From IMG/VR virus record IMGVR_UViG_3300035490_000124, positions 1-32,862 of that record: a DNA stretch of 32,862 nt; one strand, written 5' to 3'. Below the pieces are notes generated by a model. That model was not told the DNA's origin and made no database searches. It worked only from the letters and a program-made list of their open reading frames with translations. Within the stretch, counting starts at the first letter, position 1, and each line of letters begins with the position of its first letter. Source of the stretch: a virus. Of this stretch, positions 15,901 through 23,943 are shown piece by piece. The position numbers were made by a program, and so were the translations under genes.

Positions 15901-16935
15901 CCCGAATGAAATCTTCCCACCTTCTACATTTTCAATAGGTTTACTCTCCAACTCACTAGTCGGCTTTACAATCTGTCTCGCCTGCAATCTCTGTTGCAAA
16001 CTACTTAACTCCTCCTTGCTCAACTCAAAGGGGGCATTCACTCCTCTTTCACCAATAATCGGATACCTTTCCCCCTCAGGCATCTGTCTCACTTTCTTTT
16101 CAATATCCTCCTTCTGTGCGTGGGCCATCTCACTCCGCTTCTGTGCCTCTTGTTCGAACTTCAACTTTTCAAAAGGACTCATTTGACTAACATCCGCCAT
16201 CGGCACTGATTCATTTCCGCCTTCAAATCTAACTCCCGGACCTATCTGTCTTTCCGGTGGGACTCTTCCTTGTATTTGATCCACATCACTAGCTGTGGTC
16301 TTTGCGTTTACATCCCCGACATTTAACTCACTTCCCATCTTAGGCTTAGGCTTGACTAAACTCTTCGCCCCCAACGCGGCTAGAATCGCATCCGCAGTAC
16401 TTACAGTTCTTTCTCCCAGAGTTTTATCCGGTGCCGCTGCCTCACTGGCAGCTTGCGTACCTCCCATTGCTAGGCCTAATCCCATTAATAACTTAGCAAT
16501 CTCTCCCCCACCAATTGCAGGAAGCTGTGCAAGAGTCTTAGGATCAGTCAGCATATCCGCAAAGTGACTCGGAAGGCTTTGTAATCCCTCTCCAATTGTC
16601 TGTGGCTTTGGCTGACCCCCGCTAAACTTAGTTCCTACAACTTCAGGTACTACACTTCTTCCTACTGCCGCATTTATCGTATGCCCAGGAATATTATACG
16701 GGTCACTCAATTCCTTTGTAACTTGCTCAGCTCCTGTCAACGTCGGTACCATAGCCGCTATGAATTTGTCAAGAGGGCTTATCTGCAATCCAGTCGGAAT
16801 CTGTTTTAGATTTCTACTCCCTGATTGCAAAGCCCCTGCGGGTTGAATGATATCCTCCTTTGGAGCGACAAATCCCCCGGTGCTTTTCCCACTAGCGGAT
16901 TGAATTAACTCAGTCTCAGGTGCAATGAATGGCAT
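12997..16935 (-). CDS. Large internal virion/ejection protein (gp16-like by position), 1312 aa
   Basis: A 1312-aa protein, very close in length to T7 gp16 (1318 aa) and at the same relative position, after three Ala/Gln-rich proteins. N-terminal ~200 residues are Ala/Gly-rich with hydrophobic stretches (AIGGGEIAKLLMGLGLAMGG). Residues ~200-450 are charged, Gln/Glu/Gly-rich and probably disordered. A helical region follows from ~450. A segment near residue 965 (LAQLFFLAPNWTEGEARFEAG) recalls the LPD38-type domain of phage polyvalent and internal virion proteins. The C-terminus is highly charged and ends KKKGNKKGRSSIFN. The expected role is DNA ejection across the envelope. No lytic transglycosylase motif was recognised. 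A second gene is nested in residues 376-450. Leader: AAATAAATAAATAAATGT, no Shine-Dalgarno. Confidence 0.9.
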   Translation of the reverse strand: MPFIAPETELIQSASGKSTGGFVAPKEDIIQPAGALQSGSRNLKQIPTGLQISPLDKFIAAMVPTLTGAEQVTKELSDPYNIPGHTINAAVGRSVVPEVVGTKFSGGQPKPQTIGEGLQSLPSHFADMLTDPKTLAQLPAIGGGEIAKLLMGLGLAMGGTQAASEAAAPDKTLGERTVSTADAILAALGAKSLVKPKPKMGSELNVGDVNAKTTASDVDQIQGRVPPERQIGPGVRFEGGNESVPMADVSQMSPFEKLKFEQEAQKRSEMAHAQKEDIEKKVRQMPEGERYPIIGERGVNAPFELSKEELSSLQQRLQARQIVKPTSELESKPIENVEGGKISFGSPAKAEAVPSARQAAQIQPQQPQQVKEGVQNAVQIEETKGVPVRESSGNSETLGEGNRGETFQGREGSQRNELSQQTGGTEGGGEKGVAEKTQKGRGKGGGEEVGLWQQLHGGLEITKENLEDLGKLEGTSHKKLTPESGSILMEPVVNGTKKLVDQVSQWASRRPAIDQIKRTKDATINIARNKANEITNDVKGPALRDFGLKDPQRILKAAGLSPVYRRAKTAYDNLSGAIGLMRESGLDRKVLEKQLDEVKSKAPESKDKEAFIRYAQEALNNWDKYSKHVEKYGKALDQEVKWERDSGHHINYVPNYMMHLADDTSDMTSFTQKRNFATLADRLIAGKKAGSFDSLELLRSRLQKGQQLYVQSKVFDKLMEGMKDPDSGENILKKWKEGQEIPKGYVVVDVAGTKRLVKEGYKSIVTAIYDPSIFTRGQIGPMLMEARGVQKHVKLLFDTVHMARIGRRGLEATAGDVVKGKLPEITKGLLIRDRSPEEIQVIAKEEGWTKEETNEALRRKRVSNLLTTEGFNTGRTTDAFNQHWAEKLPATGDFTRYLFDVFQAGLMEDVGYKAYDVYRKQWPKLSEREVARKVSHDINVAFGNLGKQGLLTRASYRDLAQLFFLAPNWTEGEARFEAGAVKGAVKGVYDTARTLKEEGVLRPQFNMQSRMMGTGVVAYLTLNALINEATTGSPMRKEEGHELDSKIGDFYLDPTASSFELTHGFEKALVRDALGGKVDDVDSVSEAFKDVLGGHLSAGMQPVASWITEKKYGLTGPMEKKEGQVGRLIKGEVFPSPIGAQGVADYIKGKGGTQEERQLLNNLIGPVDIAPSERQQTMQLARKWKKANGVKEDEGSFPESDYFDLNNALRRGDMKVAKEQIERLKEEGGKNDKQLEKYYETYAKYRFTGSKEREEEFYSSLNEEQKNVYDKAKGSNQEVSNRFFQIMGTSPEEVKEVQKKKGNKKGRSSIFN
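15588..15809 (-). CDS. Nested small basic phage protein (MPFKSKKQ family-like), 73 aa
   Basis: A complete 73-codon gene in another frame, same strand, inside the large ejection gene. It begins MPFKSKKQKGFLFANHPEIA and continues KRWAKETEAKHSKGGKA. This resembles a widespread group of short basic phage proteins starting MPFKSxxQ with a following HPEIAKRW-like segment. Evidence that it is translated: a strong Shine-Dalgarno (AGAAGGAG) exactly 6 bases before the ATG, and codons mostly ending in G or C, unlike neighbours. The overlapped stretch of the host protein is low-complexity (GEGNRGETFQGREGSQ), as expected if this frame dominates selection. Function of the family is unknown to me; the basic charge suggests nucleic-acid or capsid association. 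Confidence 0.78.
   Translation of the reverse strand: MPFKSKKQKGFLFANHPEIAKRWAKETEAKHSKGGKAVKGMSYHNKPEGLKEVAKRAWQRKHKRDEEKEGERK
15816..15823 (-). promoter_or_regulatory. Strong Shine-Dalgarno of the nested gene
   Basis: Minus strand AGAAGGAG followed by TACAAA and ATG. It is the best-placed Shine-Dalgarno I found in the window, where most genes instead have A-rich starts, and it supports the nested start at 15809. Confidence 0.8.
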
Positions 16936-16958
16936 ACATTTATTTATTTATTTATCTG
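16936..16958 (-). repeat. AAAT-repeat leader of the large ejection gene
   Basis: On the minus strand the gap reads as tandem AAAT units (AAATAAATAAATAAAT) followed by GT and ATG. No Shine-Dalgarno is present. Confidence 0.7.
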
Positions 16959-17798
16959 TTATTGTTTAACCGCAACATTCCCTTGAGAATCAACGTATCT
17001 CGTACCCTTCGGCAAAGCACTATGAGCCTCTTGTGAATCAACCATTATTGGAGGAAGCATTGCCGTGAAACTATTTGTAACAGGCACCTGACTAACATCA
17101 GGTTTGCTAAACCAACCTCCGGGAGAATTCGTTACCGAATGTGTACTGATATTCGGACTTACTTTTAAAACATCCATAAGATGTTGGAACCCTGCAAGCG
17201 TCGCACTATTAGGCACTCCATTTGTAGCCGCCTGGTTCATCGTATTAAAAATCTGTTGTTGAATACTAGGATCGACTTTTACCTTCGCCATATCACTTTC
17301 AGGATTTGGTAATTGATTCTTCACACTACTATCCACAATTCCTTGCAACGCCCTTTGCAACTCCATTTGACTCGCAGGACTCATCATCTTCGGCGTTGCA
17401 GCTTTTTTCTCCCCGGCAGTTTTCTTTGCATCAAACTCATACTTCTTTTCCTCACTAGCATCTTCTTTCAACCCAAGTCCAATATCAGTTTGATTCATGC
17501 GACGCTGGGTATTTTCTTCCCTTTGTTTTAAAATATCCTGTTTCTGTTTAGCCAAAATAGGTACCTGCCCCACTTGTGCTTCGTGTAGTTTACTCAACGA
17601 CTTTTGCTCATCTACCTGTCCTTGCAATAATGCAAGCTGTAAAGGAAACTCCGCCGCATCTCTTCCCGCTTTGTCTTTCTGCATTTGAATCTCCGCACGG
17701 AGTCTCGGCAATTGAATCAACGCCTGAGATAAAGTATCCCCAAGACCTTGACCAAATTTACCAATGTCTTGCCAGGGAGAATAACCAATTAGTGGCAT
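16959..17798 (-). CDS. Probable internal virion protein, 279 aa
   Basis: Not matched to a named family. It begins MPLIGYSPWQDIGKFGQGLGDTL and has a long Gln/Lys-rich region likely to be coiled coil (LPRLRAEIQMQKDKAGRDA to KQKQDILKQREENTQRRMN). A Ser/Asn/Pro-rich C-terminal half follows. Together with the two genes upstream and the 1312-aa gene downstream it forms a block of Ala/Gln-rich proteins in the place of the T7 gp14-15-16 ejection proteins. It has an A-rich leader and no Shine-Dalgarno. Confidence 0.85.
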   Translation of the reverse strand: MPLIGYSPWQDIGKFGQGLGDTLSQALIQLPRLRAEIQMQKDKAGRDAAEFPLQLALLQGQVDEQKSLSKLHEAQVGQVPILAKQKQDILKQREENTQRRMNQTDIGLGLKEDASEEKKYEFDAKKTAGEKKAATPKMMSPASQMELQRALQGIVDSSVKNQLPNPESDMAKVKVDPSIQQQIFNTMNQAATNGVPNSATLAGFQHLMDVLKVSPNISTHSVTNSPGGWFSKPDVSQVPVTNSFTAMLPPIMVDSQEAHSALPKGTRYVDSQGNVAVKQ

Positions 17799-17849
17799 AT
17801 ATTTATTTTGGTTGCTTGTTTACTTATTGCTTTATATTTGTTAAACGGT
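17799..17849 (-). repeat. A-rich leader of the 279-aa gene
   Basis: The 51-base gap on the minus strand contains AACAAAT, GCAATAAG, TAAACAAG and AAAATAAAT words before ATG. It is low in G and has no Shine-Dalgarno. It is not a strict tandem repeat, but its words resemble those in the AATAAGC and AATAAAC arrays on the other strand. Confidence 0.55.
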
Positions 17850-18590
17850 TTATTGCGTACCCACTCCACTCTGGCCCCACGTTTGCAAAAGATTTGTAAA
17901 AGGATTTCCTCCCAAGAACTGATCAGCTGCATCCGGTGTATTAGCCGCTATCGTAGAAAAAGGTACATTTTGATACAACTGTTGTTGCGACCCCACCGCC
18001 GAGGTATTCGCTCCATTATACATTGACGCAGCAGCGCCTCCTGCACCTAAAGCAGCTCCAATTGTCTGTCCAATCCCCGCAAGTTCATTACCTGTTTGAC
18101 TCGCTTGTTCTTCCATCGGGCCGAGGGTGCTTGCAATACCTTGTGCACGTGCATTATTCAATCCTAAAGCACTATTTGCAGTTACATCCTTTAAATACTG
18201 TTGCAAGGAATAATTCGTATACCCTTGGTTCTTAGCCCCTGCTTGAGTCCCAGCGGCAATCTTAGCCCCCGCGGCGCCACTTGTAACATTAGGTTTACTT
18301 CCTCCTCCCCCACCGATAATATCTTGCAATGACAACTGTCCCTGCAACCTATTATCTTCATTCAAAGCTTGGTCTTGTCCTTGTTTAATCTGACTCTCCG
18401 CAGCTTGAGGTGTGCTTTTATCCAAACTCTGTTGGAATATATCTCCCCCTTGTTTAGCAGCGCCTTGTTCCTGTGCGATGATATTCGCCGCGGCTTTGTT
18501 CATCGCTGCGACGTCTTCCGCATTTGCTATTGTGGAAAAGATATTGCTTATTCCACTACCGACCATTTGTGCCCCACCTCCCATACCCAT
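17850..18590 (-). CDS. Probable internal virion protein, 246 aa, Gly/Ala-rich
   Basis: Starts MGMGGGAQMVGSGISNIFSTI, typical of podovirus ejection proteins with an amphipathic or hydrophobic N-terminus. A long Ala/Gln-rich helical region follows (AAMNKAAANIIAQEQGAAKQ), then a Gly run (DIIGGGGGSKP). Near residues 180-200 a small-residue hydrophobic stretch (IGQTIGAALGAGGAAASMY) could insert in membranes. A weak GAGG lies 5 bases before the start. Function is inferred from composition and gene order, not from a domain match. Confidence 0.85.
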   Translation of the reverse strand: MGMGGGAQMVGSGISNIFSTIANAEDVAAMNKAAANIIAQEQGAAKQGGDIFQQSLDKSTPQAAESQIKQGQDQALNEDNRLQGQLSLQDIIGGGGGSKPNVTSGAAGAKIAAGTQAGAKNQGYTNYSLQQYLKDVTANSALGLNNARAQGIASTLGPMEEQASQTGNELAGIGQTIGAALGAGGAAASMYNGANTSAVGSQQQLYQNVPFSTIAANTPDAADQFLGGNPFTNLLQTWGQSGVGTQ

Positions 18591-18642
18591 AGATACCTCG
18601 CTTTTTTAATTGTTAAAATTGTTTTTATTTATTTACTTTTAC
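18591..18642 (-). repeat. A-rich leader of the 246-aa gene
   Basis: A 52-base minus-strand gap with AAGTAAATAAATAAAAAC and TAACAATTAAAAAAG, ending GCGAGGTATCT before ATG. It combines an A-rich leader with a weak GAGG. Confidence 0.55.
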
Positions 18643-19317
18643 TTATCCATTAACATTGTAATTGCCCCCACCGCTGCCACTTCCTCCACCCCCACCACCG
18701 CCTTGATTACTTAAACTCATTATTGAATTCGCCCCCGTCGTGGCACCAGTAGGAAGCACCGTACCACCTTGTGTCGCAGGCGTGCTATACGCATTATTTA
18801 ACTTTCCAGCAAGCCAAGTATTAGCCCATTGTTGAAACATATTTCCAATCGGAGCCAACACACTAGGAGCTTGTAAACTCCCCGCTTGTGCAATAGCTTG
18901 CCCCGCAACTGTCGCAGGATTTGCAGCCGACTGTGCTTGGCCTATTAAACTACTCTGTTCATTTGCAACCTGCTCTTGAAGACTTTGCTGTGCCTGCTGT
19001 GCCTGATTTGCAACTTGATTCGTACTTCCTGCAAGCTGTTGCTGCAAACTCGCATTTGCTTGATCAGCCGCGCCAGATTTACCCAATCCCCTATTCGCCA
19101 ACGCCTCTTGCGTTTCTTGATTAGTCTGTTGAAACTGTTGACCAACTTGTGGCAATGCGGCATCTTCATACGCTTGTCCTCGCTGTTGATAAAACTTAGG
19201 AGTGAATCCTGAAAATGCACTATTGATATTTCCAACAGCCTGATTTACTTGCTGCTGCTGTTGTGCATTTTGAGCCGTCGCTTGACTACCGACATCCGTT
19301 GATCCAAAGAGTCCCAT
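18643..19317 (-). CDS. Probable internal virion protein (gp14-like by position), 224 aa
   Basis: A strongly Gln/Ala-rich protein beginning MGLFGSTDVGSQATAQNAQQ. A helical stretch of repeated Gln/Ala/Asn (QQQLAGSTNQVANQAQQAQQ) follows, then LAPIGNMFQQWANTWLAGKL, and a C-terminal run of glycines (NQGGGGGGGSGSGGG). It lies between the gp13-like gene and the other ejection proteins, as T7 gp14 does. T7 gp14 is a similar length. The start has an A-rich context (AAATAAAAAT) and lies 8 bases after the upstream stop. Confidence 0.85.
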   Translation of the reverse strand: MGLFGSTDVGSQATAQNAQQQQQVNQAVGNINSAFSGFTPKFYQQRGQAYEDAALPQVGQQFQQTNQETQEALANRGLGKSGAADQANASLQQQLAGSTNQVANQAQQAQQSLQEQVANEQSSLIGQAQSAANPATVAGQAIAQAGSLQAPSVLAPIGNMFQQWANTWLAGKLNNAYSTPATQGGTVLPTGATTGANSIMSLSNQGGGGGGGSGSGGGNYNVNG

Positions 19318-19325
19318 ATTTTTAT

Positions 19326-19691
19326 TTAGTGAATGATTAGACTTTTAGCATACAGTTGCACATTAGCCACATCTGTATAGCCAACGCGAGTTAAAAAAGG
19401 GCGCAAAGGAGAATCCACTGTGCAAGGAACTAACAACCCCCTATTGCCGATAGCAGATAAATGTCCTTCAACAAATTCATTTGTTTGCTTTGATTCTCTC
19501 GCTGTGACTTTTTCAGAATGCAACCAAAACAATACACTGGGAAGAATTGACAAACAGCCAAGAATCTCGCCCTCTTTATTGTCTCTGCGAATAACTTGCG
19601 TAGGCATAAGTGGCCGATGGTTTTTATCAGCCTTTGCCGCGGCCAGCACTGCTTGAAACTCTTCTTCATTTTGAATGTTTCTAATGTGCAT
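19326..19691 (-). CDS. GNAT-like protein, T7 gp13-like
   Basis: A 121-aa protein with a shortened acetyltransferase-like fold: HRPLMPTQVIRRDNKEGEILGCLSI (central strands) and a C-terminal SPLRPFLTRVGYTDVANVQLYAK, which resembles the last helix-strand of GNAT proteins. The acetyl-CoA loop (R/QxxGxG/A) is not evident, so catalysis is doubtful. In T7-like phages the protein between tail nozzle and gp14 (gp13) has a GNAT-like fold and is needed for infective particles; the position here is the same. Confidence 0.78.
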   Translation of the reverse strand: MHIRNIQNEEEFQAVLAAAKADKNHRPLMPTQVIRRDNKEGEILGCLSILPSVLFWLHSEKVTARESKQTNEFVEGHLSAIGNRGLLVPCTVDSPLRPFLTRVGYTDVANVQLYAKSLIIH

Positions 19692-19695
19692 ACTT

Positions 19696-21150
19696 TTAAT
19701 CTTTCTCGTTTTCCATTCTATAATGAAAGGTTAAAGCCCCAAGCACAGCCGCAGTACTTCCAGTAGTCTGTGCCATAAATCTCACCTGATATCCTTCCAT
19801 GTTTGTACAGACCTGCGACTGCAACTGATAAGAAGGTATATTCGTGGTGAAAACTAACTGCATCACAGCATTCAACTGGCCTGTTTGTGCTGGCTGCCCC
19901 GGACCGACCATTCCTACATATAGATTCCATCCACCACTAACATCACAATCAAGACTCTCCGCTGCTTTTAAAGTCCCCGGATGCTTGAAATCAAGAAACG
20001 CCGTAGCGGCAGTAGCCTGCGTCGCGTCATACGTATTATTATTCGCTCCTCCGTATATGTAAATCCCATTTGCAGTATTGATATAAACTTGTCCATTGTA
20101 TATTTCAAACCCCGTTGGAACAATAGTAAGTACCTGAGTTAAATCCGTAAGCGTACTACTTCCATCAGGAGTTCCTGGGTATGTAATATACAATTGAAAA
20201 GTAGGAGCTACGATATTTTGCGAAGTATACCAATTTACTCCTCCCTCTCCTACTGAAGTCGCATTACCTTTCACCCAGGCATATGTATGGCCAGGTACTG
20301 TATTAAAGCTAACAACCGAACCTCCAGTAGTCGCAGGGGTTAAAGGAGAAAAGATAGTAGGAGTATAAGTACTCCACGAAAGAATCTGTATCGTCGGGAA
20401 GTAACTAAAAATATAAATCAATCCATTAAGATACAACCAGTATCTTCCTGTTGTAGGATCAACAATGGAACAAGCCCCCGCTGCACTGTTTATTCCGTTC
20501 GCGATTAAACTCGCTTGGATCAATGAATCAATAGCACTTCCCAAATCGTTGACAAAAGAAAATCCAGTAATCTCTCTCGCGCGTAAGCTCCTCACTCCTG
20601 TGTAATGAAGATATAAAACATCCAAATCTCCCATAGGTTGAACGCTATTCGCAGCAATAGTTCCTGAATTCTGAATAGTTTGAACTAAATCCCACTGCAA
20701 AGGATCGGCATTTGTTTGCCATATTTGAATACAGTTCTGACTAAAGAAGGCAAGATTACCTTGGAATTCTGCAACAGCTATTAAATTCGTCGACTGTCCA
20801 TTTACATCGCTCAATTGAACATAGCTATTGCCAATTCCTGTAAGACTATTCCACGATGCCGCATCGTCGATGCTTGAAAAATACACTGTATCTTTTGCAA
20901 GTACATATTCTTTCTTATTAAAGGTAAAAGCAAAAGTCGGTGTAATTCCTGTAACTGTGCCATAGCCCAAAAGCGTCTGTGAGCCTGAGGTTAAATCTGT
21001 CACAATAATACTATATCCATCCCCTGTTTGTATAGTAGCGGCTCCAGTTAAATTGAACTGATAAAACTCTCCAATTCCATCAAGAGGATCAATTCCGCCG
21101 GTGATTGCGGTGCAAGTAGTAACAAGCTTTTGAGAAAGCGTAATGCTCAT
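19696..21150 (-). CDS. Tail nozzle protein, beta-propeller part (T7 gp12/P22 gp10-like)
   Basis: A 484-aa protein, almost wholly beta. The segment TVYFSSIDDAASWNSLTGIG to FQGNLAFFSQNCIQIWQTN is characteristic of podovirus tail-tubular-B or P22 gp10-like nozzle proteins. Later, GRYWLYLNGLIYIFSYFP is a typical propeller blade. The protein lacks the usual N-terminal NFKPGLDT-type start, which is found instead on the 920-aa gene immediately upstream. The two genes therefore seem to make one nozzle from two chains. It lies 21 bases downstream of that gene's stop. No Shine-Dalgarno is visible (TTAAAAGTAATTTTAT before ATG). Confidence 0.88.
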   Translation of the reverse strand: MSITLSQKLVTTCTAITGGIDPLDGIGEFYQFNLTGAATIQTGDGYSIIVTDLTSGSQTLLGYGTVTGITPTFAFTFNKKEYVLAKDTVYFSSIDDAASWNSLTGIGNSYVQLSDVNGQSTNLIAVAEFQGNLAFFSQNCIQIWQTNADPLQWDLVQTIQNSGTIAANSVQPMGDLDVLYLHYTGVRSLRAREITGFSFVNDLGSAIDSLIQASLIANGINSAAGACSIVDPTTGRYWLYLNGLIYIFSYFPTIQILSWSTYTPTIFSPLTPATTGGSVVSFNTVPGHTYAWVKGNATSVGEGGVNWYTSQNIVAPTFQLYITYPGTPDGSSTLTDLTQVLTIVPTGFEIYNGQVYINTANGIYIYGGANNNTYDATQATAATAFLDFKHPGTLKAAESLDCDVSGGWNLYVGMVGPGQPAQTGQLNAVMQLVFTTNIPSYQLQSQVCTNMEGYQVRFMAQTTGSTAAVLGALTFHYRMENEKD

Positions 21151-21171
21151 ATAAAATTACTTTTAACTCAA

Positions 21172-23934
21172 TTAAGGTTGATATACAGTGACACCATTGC
21201 TTGTTGCAGAGTTTCCTTGTGAATCAGTAACGACACAGACCCATGCAGTTAAATCACTACCCGCTGTATCATTGCGATAGAATTGAACTGATTGAGCTGT
21301 GGGACTCGATACATAAAACCCTGTCGCGCCGTTTGCAAATTGCCATGAATAAGTATAAGGAGGGTAACCGCCAATGACAGAACACGTGACAATCACTGGT
21401 GAAAAGGTAGCAGTGATGTTATTGTTGCGTGTAAAATTAACAGATGTAGGACTAACCGACGCAATCATTAAATTAGTTCCTACACTTCCTACACCTAAGT
21501 AACTATTGGAGTCAACAGAATATGTTAACGTTTGTGAAGGATCATTATTCGTCGTAACGATATTCGAAAGATAAAGTATATTCCCATCAGCAACAGCGAG
21601 CCAAGTTGTATTAACTCCTCCCGTTGTATTTGAATTTATATCATTTGCAATAGCTGTGACCAAAGCAGGAATGGTGGTTAAAAACGGATGGGCCCCTGTT
21701 ATTAAAGAAATTCCATTAAACGTTAAAGTTGACAACGAAGCAGTAGATGTCTGTGCACCTATCGAAAAGATTAATCCTAAAAATCCACAGCAAATACCCA
21801 CTGCTGTTACACTAATATTCGCATTATTAGTATAGCTGTTAAAACTCGTTGCATAGATGAAAATCGTTTGATTCCTATTCTGCGCATAAAACCCACTACT
21901 CCCTTGATAACTACTAATGGCTGAAGCCACGCTGTTTGCAAACTGTTGAATAGTTTGCTGGGAGGTCCAAATAACAGGATAGGGAATTAAAGAAACTGTA
22001 TCCGCCCCGCCTGTTAAAGTAGCCGAAACAGTCAAATAAGCACTTGACGTACTCATGCTTATTGCATTCCCTGCTGAACCTGGGAAACGGGCAATTATTT
22101 TATAAACACCCCCTTGAGTCGAAGGCAGGGCAGAAGCTTGAGTATTCAAGCTAGACACTTGATAATTGACTCCGTAAATTCCTGTCTGATTAATAGCGGC
22201 TATGAGGTTTTGTAAAGTGTCTTGTATAAGACTTCCAATTAAAACACTTCCTTCAGCAGGAGTCCCAGGGAGTGTTGTAACAAAAGTATACAATGTTGAT
22301 CCAATAATAATTGTATCGTTATTGGATAAATTAGTTCCAGAAAAAGCAATCTGTCCTGACGCTGCTACTGGGCCTACAGTAATCGCCGTGAGTTGATTGG
22401 CTCCTACTATAGTTAAATGGGCCGTGTTATTCCCAGAGACGGGAGCGCCTCCTGTGGGGGTAAAAGTAAATCCTGTAGTATCTCCAAACATGTCAGGATC
22501 ATCAGGAACTATTGAAATTATAAACAAAGTAGGCAGCATGCTTAAAGTAATACCATAGGTTGAGCCTGAAATAAGTACAGGTGCTGCTGCGGTTACACTC
22601 AAATTGGCAGTGATTTGTCCTGTGTTCCAAGTAGTAATTCCAGAGTAGTTCACCCCTGGAGTTCCTTGAGCCGTTATTGCCAAGTATAAATTATTCAATG
22701 TAGTTTGTACATCAACTCCAATCAACACGTTGATGTCCCAATCACCTCCGCTTACATTAGAAACACCCGCCGTTGAAAGGGATGCAACAAAAGTATAATG
22801 AGCCAATGAAGTTCCATGACCCGTGAGTCCTGTATAGATAAAAACATTCTCACTAGTTCCTGAAGGCTGTGTAGCCCCATTACTACTCAACACTCCTGTA
22901 GCTACTGTAGACGAACTTGGCACACCTGCGACGATTTGAAACTGTCCTTGTGCTTGTGCTCCTTGTGTAGGAGTCGTCGTGGGAGCTTCATTTACAAATG
23001 AAAGCCCTGGAATAAGGTTTTCCACTGCGCCACTTGTATTTAACGTGCGTGCTGTTAAAGTAAAAGAAGGATACTTAGCCAAGGACAATAGCGAAGCAAT
23101 AACATTCGCATTTGCAGCGGCGCAATAATAAGTATTATTATACCCAGTACCATGATTAACCGCATTATACAAATACGAAATTGTCTGATAAACATTTGTC
23201 CCAATAAGTACTTGACCCTCTACAGCTGAAAGCACAGAAACAAAAGTATAAGTCTTTCCTCCAATGAAAATTGTTTGTCCATTACTAGGATTCGTTTCTT
23301 GGGCACTTGCTAATACCGCAGTGGGATAGGTAGTATTGCTTCCAGTAGTTATATTAAACCCCGAAAGACTTTCTGTTATCACTTCTACATTATAACTTCT
23401 TCCCGGAATACCTAATAAATCCATCTCTGTTCCATTAGAAATAGCTGTGTAGTCAGATGTATTATTAACAAGACTCGCTATTTCTTGCACTACACTTGTA
23501 TAGGTAGTTAAATAAGGAAGCACCAGCCCTGCAACAAAGTCCGCAACTAGCTGTCCGTTGTAATAACAAAAAGTCCCAGCAGCTCCAAAGGTTGCAATTA
23601 CAAAAGGAAGTCCTCCAAAGCATCTAGCCATTACCACAGCAGTCATCCCACTAATTCCATCCGGGGCTATTAACTGCTGATAAGTAACTCCCCCAGGAAC
23701 TGTCACACCCGCTACTGAAAGGCTGCCGAATGTCATTAATCCGACAGAAGTAGCTACAAGGCCGAAACAATTCGTGGTGTTCCCCACTAATGTTATTGCT
23801 TTTCTTTTCTCGATCTGGCCTCCTTGGTTGATGTGACAGTCAGTCAAAGTATCTAACGTGCCCGGTTGAGAGGTAAGCTCAGAACGACGGGTGTCAAGTC
23901 CTGGTTTGAAGTTAGATATTTGAAAATAAGGCAT
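21172..23934 (-). CDS. Tail nozzle protein, N-terminal part with inserted repeats, 920 aa
   Basis: Starts MPYFQISNFKPGLDTRRSEL and GGQIEKRKAITLVG, which match the N-terminus of podovirus tail nozzle (tail tubular B-like) proteins. It then contains three copies of a domain built as (T)I.IGGKTYTFV...EGQVLIG...TI..L..A(V/I)N, around residues 225-330, 385-470 and 555-650. This domain is seen in other phage tail proteins. The C-terminal ~85 residues form an Ig/PKD-like domain (GGYPPYTYSWQFANG; WVCVVTDSQGNSATS). The beta-propeller body is on the next gene. The repeats probably decorate the tail and may bind carbohydrate, which is inference. Confidence 0.88.
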   Translation of the reverse strand: MPYFQISNFKPGLDTRRSELTSQPGTLDTLTDCHINQGGQIEKRKAITLVGNTTNCFGLVATSVGLMTFGSLSVAGVTVPGGVTYQQLIAPDGISGMTAVVMARCFGGLPFVIATFGAAGTFCYYNGQLVADFVAGLVLPYLTTYTSVVQEIASLVNNTSDYTAISNGTEMDLLGIPGRSYNVEVITESLSGFNITTGSNTTYPTAVLASAQETNPSNGQTIFIGGKTYTFVSVLSAVEGQVLIGTNVYQTISYLYNAVNHGTGYNNTYYCAAANANVIASLLSLAKYPSFTLTARTLNTSGAVENLIPGLSFVNEAPTTTPTQGAQAQGQFQIVAGVPSSSTVATGVLSSNGATQPSGTSENVFIYTGLTGHGTSLAHYTFVASLSTAGVSNVSGGDWDINVLIGVDVQTTLNNLYLAITAQGTPGVNYSGITTWNTGQITANLSVTAAAPVLISGSTYGITLSMLPTLFIISIVPDDPDMFGDTTGFTFTPTGGAPVSGNNTAHLTIVGANQLTAITVGPVAASGQIAFSGTNLSNNDTIIIGSTLYTFVTTLPGTPAEGSVLIGSLIQDTLQNLIAAINQTGIYGVNYQVSSLNTQASALPSTQGGVYKIIARFPGSAGNAISMSTSSAYLTVSATLTGGADTVSLIPYPVIWTSQQTIQQFANSVASAISSYQGSSGFYAQNRNQTIFIYATSFNSYTNNANISVTAVGICCGFLGLIFSIGAQTSTASLSTLTFNGISLITGAHPFLTTIPALVTAIANDINSNTTGGVNTTWLAVADGNILYLSNIVTTNNDPSQTLTYSVDSNSYLGVGSVGTNLMIASVSPTSVNFTRNNNITATFSPVIVTCSVIGGYPPYTYSWQFANGATGFYVSSPTAQSVQFYRNDTAGSDLTAWVCVVTDSQGNSATSNGVTVYQP

Positions 23935-23943
23935 ATTTTTATC

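Noticed and set aside
18945-19235. 96-residue frame in another reading frame of the Gln-rich ejection gene
   Set aside because: No Shine-Dalgarno or A-rich leader and no recognisable family. It is a by-product of CAA/CAG-rich sequence, unlike the nested gene at 15588-15809.
21151-21171. Sequencing frameshift joining the two nozzle genes
   Set aside because: The 920-aa protein ends after a complete Ig/PKD-like domain, and the next gene has its own ATG with the usual local start context.
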